A stretch of 64,000 nt of DNA from Leclercia adecarboxylata (GTDB lineage: Bacteria; Pseudomonadota; Gammaproteobacteria; Enterobacterales; Enterobacteriaceae). The stretch covers positions 2,356,001-2,420,000 of the forward strand of contig LR590464.1 in assembly GCA_901472455.1 (NCBI GenBank), in the 5' to 3' direction. The notes below the pieces were generated by a model that saw nothing but the letters and a program-made list of their open reading frames with translations, searched no databases and was not told where the DNA came from. Positions 39,246 to 49,887 of the stretch are shown one piece after another (positions within the stretch are counted from its first letter, which is position 1; each line of letters begins with the position of its first letter). Position numbers and translations under genes: made by a program.

Positions 39246-39828
39246 TTACGCCTTATAAATAAACCGTTGGATAAAATCGGCAATATCGGCCTGGACCATT
39301 GCGCACTTTTCTGCTGAGGGTCGCACACCCAGAAACTCATCATATCCGCTCAGGAGTGAGATGAGCTGTCGCGTGGTGCGGCTGGCGTCGCACGCGCGGA
39401 AGATTCCATTTTCGACGCCCTCCTCAATGATGTCGCGCACCAGCTCGCTCCACGCCTGCATAATGGATTCAACCAGTTCAGCGTAAACGTCGTTATGCAG
39501 CGCCAATTGCCAGGTTGCGCCATACAGCTGCCAGGCGGCATCCTGCTCAAAGGGCAAAAAAATCGGCGACCAGACGATCCATTTTTTGCGTGGAGGGTAA
39601 AGCCGCCACCTCTCGCGTAAAGATTTCCAGCTCGTCGCGCATAAACCGCTCCAGCGCCGCAATACACAAGGCCTGCCAGTTGCTGAAATAATGATAAATA
39701 TGGCTGCGTGAGATCCCTAACGACTCGGTCAACTCACGCGTGGTGACGTTGGCAATCCCCTTCTCCAGAAATAGAGCGATAGCCCCGTCCAGAATCCTGA
39801 CTTTTAACGCCTCTTTTGCTTCTTTCAT
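39246..39828 (-). CDS. TetR-family regulator
   Basis: About 194 residues from 39828 (MKEAKEALKVRILDGAIALF). HTH: NVTTRELTESLGISRSHIYH followed by YFSNWQAL. A frame break near 39595 joins REVAAL to the C-terminal ligand domain (FEQDAAWQLYGATWQLAL). Upstream TTGAGC repeats (GAGCAAGCGCTCAA at 39850-39863 and GAGCAACCGCTCAA at 39885-39898) are probable operators. Divergent from the ABC-type membrane protein gene, its likely target. Confidence 0.85.
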
Positions 39829-39849
39829 CGACCTGCCTATGTTGACTTT

Positions 39850-39898
39850 GAGCAAGCGCTCAAATAGACTCACCCCACAGATTTGAGCAACCGCTCAA
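39850..39898. promoter_or_regulatory. Paired palindromic operators between TetR and ABC-domain genes
   Basis: TTGAGCAAGCGCTCAA (39848-39863) and TTGAGCAACCGCTCAA (39883-39898) share the inverted arms TTGAGC / GCTCAA with a four-base spacer, 35 bases apart. Location and symmetry fit TetR binding controlling both divergent genes. Confidence 0.75.
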
Positions 39899-39920
39899 GT
39901 CCATCTTAACAAAAAACTTT

Positions 39921-40815
39921 ATGCTTACCTTAAAAAATGCGGCACCCGCCGCAGTATCAAACAGCGCGGTCAAAACGCTCAAACTGCTGGGCCAACGACA
40001 TAGCCGAAAACTCATTCTCACGTTCTTACTGGTGGCGGCTGAAAAATATCACGATGCTGCTCTACCCTCTGCTGGCAGGCTTTGCGATCAATGCCATTGT
40101 TACGGGCCAGGCGTTACATGCCGTGCTCTATGCGGTGATGGTGTTTGTGATGTGGGCGATTGGCGCGGCAAGACGCAGCATCGATACCCGCACCTTTGCG
40201 CGCATTTACGCCGAGCTGGCCGTTCCGGTCATCATTGCGCAACGCGAAGAGCAGCACAGCGCCTCAACCATTGCCGCACGCGTGGCGCTGTCGCGTGAAT
40301 TTGTTGATTTCTTCGAGAAACATCTGCCGGTGCTGGTGACCTCTGTCGCGTCAATCATCGGTGCCGCGGCGATGTTGCTCCTGCTACAGTTCTGGACCGG
40401 CGTCGCCTGTCTGTTCATCCTGGCTTTTTTTGCCCTCTTTTTACCGGGCTTCTCCTCCAGGAACGAAGCGCTATTCGTGCGACTAAACGATCGGCTGGAA
40501 AAAGAGGTGGCGTTCGTGAACAGCGCATCCAGGAGGTCGTTGTCCAGGCACTACGATGTGCTGGCGCGGCTCCGAATTAAGCTGTCAGATCGGGAAGCGT
40601 TTGGCTATTTAGCCATCGGTACGGTGACCGCGATTTTATTCGCCAGTACCATACTGACCATGTCGTTCGAAGGCGGAATGGATGCCGGGCATATCTATTC
40701 GGTCATGACCTACATGTGGATGTTTGCGATGAGTCTGGATGACGGGCCGCAACTGCTGGAAAAATATTCTCAGCTAAAAGATATTGGCAAGCGGGTAAAT
40801 ACCAGTACCCTTTGA
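39921..40815 (+). CDS. ABC-type six-transmembrane domain protein without ATPase domain
   Basis: Membrane domain resembling an ABC exporter core: LYPLLAGFAINAIVTGQALH, LPVLVTSVASIIGAAAMLLL, GVACLFILAFFALFLPGF, GYLAIGTVTAILFASTILTM and a cytoplasmic segment FARIYAELAVPVIIAQREEQ. About 297 residues after one frame break near 40030 (LTFLLV/LKNITMLLYP). No Walker motifs and no ATPase gene beside it; I know such stand-alone domains in enterobacteria. ABC_membrane-type family by memory. Controlled, by position, by the divergent TetR. Confidence 0.75.
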
Positions 40816-40846
40816 AAGTAAGCGGCTCGCCTGGGCGGTATAAATT

Positions 40847-42229
40847 TTAGTATCCTATATCCTTATAAGCTTCGTTGGTTTTTACTATTAAAAGTAAAAA
40901 ACCTGTGCCAATAAAAACAACAAATGGGATGATGATGCTTGCAACAAGCTCCCACATAGAGAGGGGATCATTTTCAACTGCGAAACTAATATAATACGCA
41001 AAGAGTGAAACTATAAAGAAAAACGCCGCCATACCTGCAGGCAACAGTGGATTACTCCATGTCCCCCATACAAGGTTTGCAGGAGTGGCGGTTTTCTGAG
41101 AAGAGAGCGCAGTAATACTAAATTTGTTTTTTTCTGAAGAAGCCACCAACTGCTCCCCCTGGGCATATTTCACCGCATCTGCCGCCAACGCCAGCGCGAG
41201 CCACCGATACCCGGCACTCTTCTCGCCTAATGAGGTATCAAGATCCAAACGTTCCGGCGCCTGCCCCTTTTCATCCAGGGCCTGCATTAACGGGTATTTC
41301 TCGGTACGGGAAATACCGGTATACCAGAGCGTTTTTGGCGTAAGCACAGATTCCACCTGCAGATAGATCGGCATTTTTGCCTCAATATCTGTGACACCGG
41401 ACATGGGCTGATACAGATAAACCGGTTTTTCACCTTCCTCCCAAACATAATGGTTGGTCAGCAGGAATGCACAGGCATTTTCCATGCACTTTGATTCGTC
41501 GTCTTCTTCATGCAAATCAAGAATAACAACTAACCGGTTTTCAATCCTGTAATCTGCCAGATTAGCCCATTGGCTGATAAGCGCATAATCGGGGCATTCC
41601 GTCATATATTCAATTTTGCAGGTACTGGCATGATCAACACCCATTCGCTCCAGTGAACGCCGGAGTTCTTCAATACAATTCTCATTCCCACCGCGAACCC
41701 AGACAACGATTTCAAACACACGATAATTGTATCCCTTCAGCTTTTCGGCCATCGGGGCCAGCAGGCGATTAAATATCTGTTCATTACGGGACTGGTCGAA
41801 AAGCGCTTCCTGGTGAATTTTAACCGGCGTTTTCGGTGCCAGCGGAAACTCCCCTTCAAGCTTCAACATATTCAGTGCCGGTTGCTCCAGAGGAGTGATT
41901 GCAGACCAGGCTGCAATAGCCACATTTTTCCGAGCATACGTTTTTAAATTGATTTCTCGCTCTTTTGCGATGAATTTACGCGTTTCGAAATAGTGAACAT
42001 GGGTATCATCAAACATGAACGCTATATATACAAACATAGAGACAAGGCAGAAAGGGAGAATAACGGAAGGCACAAAAAATATAGCAGTAACATGTTCCTT
42101 TTCAGGCCAGGTTAATGCTCTGATCAGCAGACTGGCGCCTATAGCCAGAACATATATGGCAATAATTACCGCGACGGATACATTACTTTCTGCATCTGGC
42201 TGTTGCTTGTATAACCACCACTCTTTCAT
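40847..42229 (-). CDS. T6SS-associated membrane protein of unknown function, last gene of module B
   Basis: 460 residues from ATG at 42229 (MKEWWLYKQQPDAESN), chosen because it overlaps the PAAR stop as TGATG. Two N-terminal helices (~residues 18-38 IIAIYVLAIGASLLIRALTW and 45-70), a long soluble domain (~75-385) with VVILDLHEEDDESKCMENAC, then two C-terminal helices (~400-425, ~432-455). Intact. No family recognised with confidence; similar proteins follow PAAR genes in enterobacterial VgrG islands. Possibly a second immunity or a chaperone-like accessory; cargo role is also conceivable. Confidence 0.7.
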   Translation of the reverse strand: MKEWWLYKQQPDAESNVSVAVIIAIYVLAIGASLLIRALTWPEKEHVTAIFFVPSVILPFCLVSMFVYIAFMFDDTHVHYFETRKFIAKEREINLKTYARKNVAIAAWSAITPLEQPALNMLKLEGEFPLAPKTPVKIHQEALFDQSRNEQIFNRLLAPMAEKLKGYNYRVFEIVVWVRGGNENCIEELRRSLERMGVDHASTCKIEYMTECPDYALISQWANLADYRIENRLVVILDLHEEDDESKCMENACAFLLTNHYVWEEGEKPVYLYQPMSGVTDIEAKMPIYLQVESVLTPKTLWYTGISRTEKYPLMQALDEKGQAPERLDLDTSLGEKSAGYRWLALALAADAVKYAQGEQLVASSEKNKFSITALSSQKTATPANLVWGTWSNPLLPAGMAAFFFIVSLFAYYISFAVENDPLSMWELVASIIIPFVVFIGTGFLLLIVKTNEAYKDIGY

Positions 42230-42486
42230 CACGCAGCCCCCGCAACAGGCAAGGTGCTTTTGATTTCGCAGCCACAGGCCGCGTGACAACCATCCACCAC
42301 AACCCCCTTGCCGTGCATGGTCCAGGTTGGATGACATTCATTGATAGTGAATGTCCCTTTGTGCATAGGGCACTGCACCAGATCACCACTCAGGGCTACA
42401 GGCTTACCCATAAAGTCCGCACCAGTGGCTTTTATAACTTTTCCACCGCCTATAAGCGGGTCGTTCAGTCGAATGACACCTTTCAT
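42229..42486 (-). CDS. PAAR-domain T6SS tip protein
   Basis: 85 residues from 42486 (MKGVIRLNDPLIGGGKVIKA) after an AAGGAGATAAAAATA ribosome site. Contains LSGDLVQCPMHKGTFTINEC and VVVDGCHAACGCEIKSTLP, the cysteine/histidine layout of the compact PAAR family (DUF4150/PAAR_2-like). It follows the immunity array and overlaps the next gene. Confidence 0.88.
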   Translation of the reverse strand: MKGVIRLNDPLIGGGKVIKATGADFMGKPVALSGDLVQCPMHKGTFTINECHPTWTMHGKGVVVDGCHAACGCEIKSTLPVAGAA

Positions 42487-42499
42487 TATTTTTATCTCC

Positions 42500-43195
42500 T
42501 TATCGTCCTGCATCCATATCGCAGCGCATCCGGTCCCAGCCGGTGTAACTTTTCACCTCCGGGACTGTATCAGGTAAGTCCTGATAGTTTTGTTCATGAC
42601 TTACAACTTTTCCTTCGAGCCATCCCTTAGTAAAGTACACCATACCCCACTTCCAACCGGGAAATTCCGGGGTAATTGACTGGACGGTACCATCGTCAAG
42701 TGTGTACGTAATACCGGGGCCCCCAGTGACAACGCGTGGGTCATCGAACGGCTTTGACGACATATAAAGCCGGTGTTTAGTTTGCAAAAAACCCTGATCA
42801 TTGACGACGGTAAACGACACCGCGTCTTCGGCTGGTGCTCTGTTATCCCCATTAGGCTCATTATGACCGGGAGCAAAGCCAACAGCCCTCCATGTTTCGC
42901 CATAATCTTTCGAAACAAGGAATCCATCCACCTCCCAGTTTGGGATAGAAATATAACGTTCTGAAGGATGGATAAATTTACGGGTGAATATCCGGTAAAA
43001 CTGAAAATAAGGCTGTGAGTGAATGCCCCGCTTTGTATCGGTATACCAGAGTTCTCCCTGACAATCCCAGCCTTTCAATTCCAGGTAGCGATGGTCATCG
43101 AACCGATATACCACCTGCATCGGTGGCTTCTTCGCCATACATTCTGCAGCCAGTGCAACAGCGGCCATTGCGAGAATGGCACATAATCCTTTCAT
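42500..43195 (-). CDS. Tli3-like T6SS immunity protein, copy 4
   Basis: 231 residues, the only uninterrupted copy. Sec signal MKGLCAILAMAAVALA; then VVYRFDDHRYLELKGWDCQG, VDGFLVSKDYGETWRAVGFA, FTVVNDQGFLQTKHRLYMSS and the conserved end GWDRMRCDMDAGR. I know this pattern from immunity proteins paired with Tle3 lipases. Periplasmic location is expected. ATG at 43195 (a GTG precedes it). Its C-terminal third has diverged from the other copies (ITYTLDDGTVQSITPEFPGW). Confidence 0.8.
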   Translation of the reverse strand: MKGLCAILAMAAVALAAECMAKKPPMQVVYRFDDHRYLELKGWDCQGELWYTDTKRGIHSQPYFQFYRIFTRKFIHPSERYISIPNWEVDGFLVSKDYGETWRAVGFAPGHNEPNGDNRAPAEDAVSFTVVNDQGFLQTKHRLYMSSKPFDDPRVVTGGPGITYTLDDGTVQSITPEFPGWKWGMVYFTKGWLEGKVVSHEQNYQDLPDTVPEVKSYTGWDRMRCDMDAGR

Positions 43196-43198
43196 CAC

Positions 43199-43909
43199 TT
43201 ATCGCCCCGCGTCCATATCACAGCGCATCCGATCCCAGCCGGTGTAACCTTTCACTTCGGGGACTTTATCGGGTAAATCTTGCCAGTTCCTCTTCAGTTG
43301 TTGAGAGCTGCCCTCAAGCCCTTGCTTAGTCATGTAGATCATGCCCCCAGGCCCAACCAGGGAACCGGGGTTCCAGCCTCCCGTGGACTGTGCCTCCCAT
43401 ACCGTCATCCACCGTATATTCAATGCCCCGGGCCGCCAGGCAGAATCCGCGGGTCTTCAAAAGGCTTTGACGACATATAAAGCCGGTGTTTAGTTTGCAA
43501 AAAACCCTGATCATTGACGACGGTAAACGACACCGCGTCTTCGGCCGGTGCTCTTTTCTCCCCATTAGGTTCATTATGACCGGGAGCAAAGCCAACAGCC
43601 CTCCATGTTTCGCCATAGTCTTTCGAAACAAGGAATCCATCCACCTCCCAGTTTGGGATAGAAATATAACGTTCTGAAGGATGGATAAATTTACGGGTGA
43701 ATATCCGGTAAAACTGAAAATAAGGCTGTGAGTGAATGCCCCGCTTTGTATCGGTATACCAGAGTTTCTCCCTGACAATCCCAGCCTTTCAATTCCAGGT
43801 AGCGATGGTCATCGAACCGATATACCACCTGCATCGGTGGCTTCTTCGCCATACATTCTGCAGCCAGTGCAACAGCGGCCATTGCGAGAATGGCACATAA
43901 TCCTTTCAT
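43199..43909 (-). CDS. Tli3-like T6SS immunity protein, copy 3 (mosaic)
   Basis: Same family. The N-terminal two thirds is almost base-for-base copy 4, while the last ~90 codons (43199-43460) match copy 2, so it is a hybrid of its neighbours with the join near 43455-43490. Frame breaks near 43770 (GAGTTTCTCC), 43430 (GGCAGG) and 43345 (CCCCCAGG) are single-base and probably technical. The stop TAA is followed directly by the GTG-ATG of copy 4. Confidence 0.75.
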
Positions 43910-43912
43910 CAC

Positions 43913-44633
43913 TTATCGCCCCGCGTCCATATCACAGCGCATCCGATCCCAGCCGGTGTAACCTTTCACTTCGGGGACTTTATCGGGTAAATCTTGCCAG
44001 TTCCTCTTCAGTTGTTGAGAGCTGCCCTCAAGCCCTTGCTTAGTCATGTAGATCATGCCCCAGGCCCAACCAGGGAACCGGGGTTCCAGCCTCCCGTGGA
44101 CTGTGCCTCCCATACCGTCATCCACCGTATATTCAATGCCCGGGCCGCCAGGCAGAATCCGCGGGTCTTCAAAAGGCTTTGACGACATATACAGCCGGTG
44201 TTTAGTTTGCAAAAAACCCTGATCATTGACGACAGTGAAAGAGATAACATCATCATAATAAGGCGCGTTACCTCCATCAGGTTCATTGCCTCCAGGCGAC
44301 ATGGATGCCCCCCCTCTTTCCCATGTTTTCCCATAGTCCTTGGATACTGAAAAACCACCAGTAATATGTCCCCACCCATGGAATTGCAAGATAGCGTTCT
44401 GATGGATGTACGAATTTTTTGGTAAAGATTCGATAAAACTGACTGGCTATTCTTGAATGGAAACCTCGCTTTGTATCCGTGTACCAGAGCTCACCTTCGC
44501 AGTTCCAGCCTTTGATTTCTAGGTGGCGGTGATCATCGAACCGATATACCACCTGCGTCGGTGGCTCCTTCGCCATACAATTAGCAGCCAGTGCAACAGC
44601 GGCCACTGCGAGAACGGCACATAATCCTTTCAT
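43913..44633 (-). CDS. Tli3-like T6SS immunity protein, copy 2
   Basis: Signal MKGLCAVLAVAAVALAANCM. The middle is distinct: GFSVSKDYGKTWERGGASMS and GGNEPDGGNAPYYDDVISF instead of the other copies' VGFAPGHNEPNG block. The C-terminal part GIEYTVDDGMGGTVHGRLEP matches copy 3. Frame break near 44380 (PWVGT/MQFHGWG). About 237 codons. Starts three bases after the stop of copy 1. Confidence 0.77.
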
Positions 44634-44636
44634 TAT

Positions 44637-45346
44637 TTATCGCCCCGCATCCATATCACAGCGCATCCGATCCCAGCCGGCGTACTCTTTTACTTCGGGG
44701 ACTTTATCGGGTAAATCTTGCCAGTTCGTCTTAAATTGCTGAGTGCTGTTCCCCAGCGCTTGCTTAGTCATGTAGACCATGCCCCAGGCCCATCCAGGGA
44801 AACGGGATTCCAGCCTATCGCTTACTTTATTTCCCATCCCGTCATCTACGGTATAAGCAATCCCTGGACCGCCGGGCAAAATGCGTGGGTCTTCAAACGG
44901 CTTTGACGAAATATACAGCCGGTGTCTGGTCTGCAAAAAAACCCTGATCGTTGACGACGGTAAACGACACCGCGTCTTCGGCTGGTGCTCTGTTATCCCC
45001 ATTAGGTTCATTATGACCGGGAGCAAAGCCAACAGCCCTCCCATGTTTCGCCATAGTCTTTCGAAACAAGGAATCCATCCACCTCCCAGTTGGTAATAGC
45101 TATATATTTCTCTGACGGATGGATGAATTTACGGGTAAATATTCGATAAAACTGGCTGGCTGGTTGGGTGTGAATACCTCGTTTTATATCCGTGTACCAG
45201 AGTTCACCTTCGCAGTCCCAGCCTTTAAGCTCCAGGTAGCGATGGTCATCGAACCGATAAATAACTTGTGTCGGCGGTTCCTTTGCCATGCATTCAGCAG
45301 CCATTACAACAGCGGCCACTGCGAAAGCGGTACATAATCCTTTCAT
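44637..45346 (-). CDS. Tli3-like T6SS immunity protein, copy 1 (next to the effector)
   Basis: Signal MKGLCTAFAVAAVVMAAECM. Core VVDGFLVSKDYGETW-type block and PNGDNRAPAEDAVSFTVVND; C-terminus GIAYTVDDGMGNKVSDRLES. Frame breaks near 45040 (GGGAGGGC) and 44935 (AAAAAACCC). About 236 codons. It begins 10 bases after the Tle3-like stop, so it is the best candidate for the cognate immunity protein. Confidence 0.77.
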
Positions 45347-45355
45347 GCTCGATCC

Positions 45356-47493
45356 TTAAGCCAGTTGGCTGTCACTTTTAGGTTTTGGCATTTCCCATTG
45401 CAATAACTTTATTTCCTGGAAATCTTCCGACCTGACAATCCCCATCTCAATATGCCTTGGATTACGTGCACGGGGTCGGTTACCGGCATAATCATTCTCC
45501 ACCCCGAACTCACCTTCAGGCAGCACTTTTTCGGGCTTATTCATATGGAATTTTGTTGAGATCTCAGGTAATTTGCCTGATCGATAATATTCTTTAGCAT
45601 CACTATTTTTATTCAGTGGGTCGCGCCAGTCTGCCAGATGTAATAGCTCTTCCCAGAATTTCCCAGCCTTATAGTCAAACGATTTACATTGTCCAATTGC
45701 CAGATCGAACGCCATCGCATGTGAAGGCGCATATTCACTCATCACAATAGAAGAGTGCTGGCTGTAACCTACCGGATCGGTTTTCTGCCATTCCTTTTCC
45801 AGTTCCTCACGAGTTTTCCGCCAGGTAATGGTCAGCACTGGATAGTCTTTAGAACCACTGACCGCTCCATGAATAACGTCGAGTTTTCTGTCGGCCTTTT
45901 CAACTTTAAGTTCGTCTGGGGTTAAAATATGTCCCGGTTTCCAGCTAATACGCTGGTAACTGTTGAGCATATACATCGCAGATTCCGTGCGTTTGATGGT
46001 GCTGGCCTTGGCTGAATAAGAGATGTAGGCATCCGGGCTATCGGGATCGATATAATACGTATAGGGCGTGTCGCTGGTTTTCGGATCGTTATCAGGATAA
46101 TTATCCTGACCCTGAAGCTTGAAAATAAAAGGTTCCGGTAATTCCTCGCCATTAACCACTACATCGCGCGCACTGTAGCTGGCATTTGTCCAGAAGGCAT
46201 ATTTTGCATCCCCCTCCTTTCGTGGCGGTAACTCTAAGGGTTTAGCGTCAGGGGGCTTTTCCCACCTCACCATGCTGATAAAACACGCGCTGATACAGAT
46301 TAGGAATTTCACTGGCTAGTTTCTGAGGAATGCCACGCCAGCCGATACCCTGCACATTTTCCAGCGACACGACACCGTCGTTCGGGCAAAAATAGTTATA
46401 CACTTTACCGTCGTTGCTACGGCAATATCTGTCATCGGATCGCAGCGGGTTATCGGAGGGCTTTCGCAGGATACAGGAGGCCTCCAGGTTCAATAATTCC
46501 GCTTCAGACATCTTTCCGCCACCTTTCCATTGCCGTATACATCAGGCGACAGAAGTTTTTAAAGGTCTTCTGTCTTGCTGAGTCGGTCTGTTGATAGCCA
46601 GGCTGAATATTTTCAGCCACGCGCGACTCTAGTGAATAGGGAGAGTGGTTAAGAATCACACAGTTAACCGGAGCATATCCGGCTTGCTTAACCAGCATAT
46701 TTGCCAGCATGGTAATGATCGTGCCCTGACTGTGGGCCACAACGTTAATCACATCTTTTACAGTATTAGGCTCACTTCGAATCTGCAGAATCAAATCCGC
46801 CAGCCGTTGAGCGGCAAAGAATTGATAAATCCGGTGCGGGTTTTCAAAGATAGGATGCGTGAAATCGCCATCATTAAAGTGCAACGAAGCAAATCCCGCA
46901 GCGGCCACACCGAAGCCACCCGCACCGGGTCCTAACATATCGGGGATAGTGGTCGTAGCATTAGCAAAGGTCCCGCCATTTTTGGCAAAGTGCGTATCCA
47001 GCGCATTTTTGAAGTTATCGTTGTGGTACTTAAACGGTCCGTTGCCGTCATTACCCAGCGCGGCTTTATTCGCTTCGTTATCTTCCTGGTAAGCATCATA
47101 GGGTAAATGGGCTTTGTCACTCATCTTGCCGACCTCTTCCCGGTAGCGTTTCTGATCTGCCCGGTAATCGTCATGGGTGACCGGTTTATATCCCCAGTAA
47201 AACGGGATAATGGGCGAGCGACCGGGCGCCGCGATCCTGTAATCTTTCCACTGATGGGCGTAAAAATCCTGGCGGTTAAGCCGTTTCCCCAGTCCTGCAA
47301 GTATCCCCTTCTCCTGATTCTGGTAGGCTTCACCCACATCGTTCACGCCGTGGATCAGAATGATAATCCCCGGCATCGGGCGCGGTACTCCCACGTTGCG
47401 CGTCTGGGCAGCCTCTCCCAGAGTTCTGTGTACCGGAATATCCCCTTCCGATACCACCCGCGGGGCGTACGGTTTTGTCTTCGACTCCGTCAT
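45356..47493 (-). CDS. T6SS lipase effector, Tle3-like (alpha/beta hydrolase)
   Basis: About 712 codons. The N-terminal half has GIIILIHGVNDVGEAYQNQE (oxyanion region) and the nucleophile elbow VVAHSQGTIITML, the AHSQG variant of GxSxG. The C-terminal half (SWKPGHILTPDELKVEKADR, YAPSHAMAFDLAIGQCKSFD) corresponds to the DUF3274-type region of Tle3. Frame breaks near 46510 (joining WRK to MSEAELLN) and 46260 (GKAP to DAKPLELPP) are single-base. Start at 47493 overlaps the VgrG stop (ATGA). Predicted to attack membrane phospholipids from the periplasm; carried by the VgrG just upstream. Confidence 0.83.
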
Positions 47494-49887
47494 TCCATCA
47501 GCTCCATTTTGTAACTATCGAGGTCGTCAGCATCAAGCAGCGGTGAATGACCCTTGCTGTCCGTGACGCCTTCTACAATCTGGCCGGCCGAATTCGTCAG
47601 TCTGAATTTTTTGTTCGCCAGAATTTGCTCCGGGTCATCGCCAGCGTGCAGCTTGTAACGGAGTTTAAATGCGCCTTTCTCGAAGGATGGTGATTGGACT
47701 GACGCACTATCCGGACCGTCGTATTTCAGGCTCGGCGCTTTCAGCTCAATGCCAGTTGGCGAGAAAAGGGTAACCAGCCCGTTTGGGCTGATACGGATCC
47801 CACCCCCGCCGCAGACAAACTGCATCCCCTCCCGGGCACTGCCGTTCATCTTCCCGGCGGTGCTGGTCAGGGTAAAATCCTTCTGCGACAGCATGTGCAT
47901 TTCACCGCGCTGTGCCTGAGACGTAATATCTCCCGCGCCGGCAATCATCTGGATACCGAGCTTGCGGGCAAACAGCGAAATATTCTCCCCCCACGGCCAG
48001 CGAGAATTTTTTCACCACATTCATGCTGGTATCATTGCCTGCCGTGGCGATCAGGTCTTGCCCGGCTGACAGTTGCAGGCTATCCGGGGTCACCTGAGCG
48101 ACGCCGTTTTTGCCATACGCCAGAATGCCAGGCCCCGTGAGGTGACTTAACGTCTGGCTGAGCGCATTCTGCCGATCGGTTTCCACATGACTGGCACCAG
48201 CCGTCAGCGCACTTTGCTGCAGGGTCATCGCCAGCGTTAAGGCTTTCTCCAGTTGCGCAATGGCGTCCGTCATATCCAGCTGTTTCCCCGCGGCACGCGG
48301 CTGGGCCTCGGTGGTTATCATCACCCCTTTAGCGGCACGCAGCGCCATCCAGTCGTCGGTACGGGCTTCCACGCCTTCCCCGCGTTTTTTACCTTCCGCA
48401 TCCACCAGGTGACCAACGCTGAATTGCCCTTTGCCGTACTCCGTGGAAATCTTGATATGCTCCTTGCCGCGACGGTCCTCAAGACGGATCTTGTTGGACG
48501 CGGCCGTGCGGATCACGTTGCGGCTATCGTTGCGGTTGGTGACTAAATCCGGCCGGCTGCCATCGTGCATTACGTGAGTAATGAAAGGCCGGTCTGGATC
48601 GCCGCCTTCAAAACCCACGGCGACCTCGGTTCCGTCCAGTAGTGGAAAGTGGATACCAAAGGTGTCACCCGCATACGCTCTGCCGAGGCGTACCAGGGCG
48701 CTTTCGAACCCGTCACGCTTTTCATCAAGGTCAAAATCAAACTTCACCCGGTAGCGACCATGCGCATCAAGCCCGGCATAGGTTTTATCACCCCCGATAG
48801 CCGCCACTCTGGCGGGTATCGTTCCGGCTATCACTGGTCGGGGTATATAGCCAGGGCGGAAGCTGTAGCTCTTGGTACAGGGGATCCCCGTCAACACGGC
48901 GCGGTAGTGTTCCGCGCGGCTGCTGCGGATGGTCATCTTCGTTATCAGAAAACCGGACTTAAAACCGTCAGGGATGGGACCTGTGGGGTTAAACATAATG
49001 CCCGGCTGAAGTTCGGGATCGCTGGTGGTTGCCCCCAGAACACTCTGGCTGTTCAGCAGACGCTCATAGCGCAACCTTGCGTAAAACGTAGCCGTTTCCG
49101 CCTCTGTGCTATAACAGTCACCATCAGTGAGATAGGGATCGGCGTAGTGATAGTGTTGCCCGAAAGTGATGCCCTGAGGAATGTCACTCATTTCAATGGT
49201 TTTATCCGCCTGCGGTGAATGCGGTTCGCGGTAGTTGTAGGTGCGAACCAGCACGTTTTTAGGGATCAGGCCGTGCTGTTCTTCCAGATCGGTTATGTAT
49301 TCGGCATAACTGGTCATGCCAGAATGACGGACATAAGGCACCTGTTTGTCGCAAAAGCGGTAACGGCGGTCAGAATCGCCGAAAATAACCACAGTTTCCG
49401 CCTTCACTTTGTCGTGATTCTCTAAGCGGAACCAGATCCCCACTTCAGCCAACAGCCGGCGGATAAACTGCAGATCGGTTTCTTTCCACTGAACGATCAT
49501 TTCCCGACGCAGATAGTTGTGGCTCAGTTGGTCAAAATCGATGTTGTAGCCTTCAAAGTGACCACTGTCCTTCATCAGCTTCGTGACAAGCTCCGGGACC
49601 GTCATGTTCATGTACACGGCGGAACGATAGTTCTTATCCAGCAGCGCCAGCTCATGCTCCAGCACACATTCATACAGGGCTTCATCACCTGAAGACTTAA
49701 GGCGGGAAAATTTGGTGATCGTGCCATTGATCTGCCGTACCGGCAGCCAGGGCGTTTGCCCTTGCCAGGCGGCTTTTGGATTGGGGGCACGCAGAATAAA
49801 TTCAGCCATCTGGTTAAGGACGGCATCAATGGCAATGTTCTGATCCGGACTGGTAAAGCGGATAGTATAGCGCCAGGGCTCGCTCAA
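47490..49887 (-). CDS. VgrG (TssI) spike protein with C-terminal extension
   Basis: About 799 residues. gp27-like part with LVTKLMKDSGHFEGYNIDFD, WKETDLQFIRRLLAEVGIWF; gp5/OB part RYRVKFDFDLDEKRDGFESA, WAG-like GDTFGIHFPLLDGTEVAVGF; DUF2345 region SAGQDLIATAGND. After it, ~60 residues (FRLTNSAGQIVEGVTDSKGH, LLDADDLDSYKMELME) look like the transthyretin-type adaptor that binds Tle cargo in other VgrGs. One frame break near 47990 (GGGGGGAG). First gene of module B. The A/T-rich region upstream holds its promoter. Confidence 0.93.

Noticed and set aside
42500..45346. Repeated DNA considered as a CRISPR or other short-repeat array
   Set aside because: The repeat unit is about 715 bases and encodes a protein; no short repeats with unique spacers.
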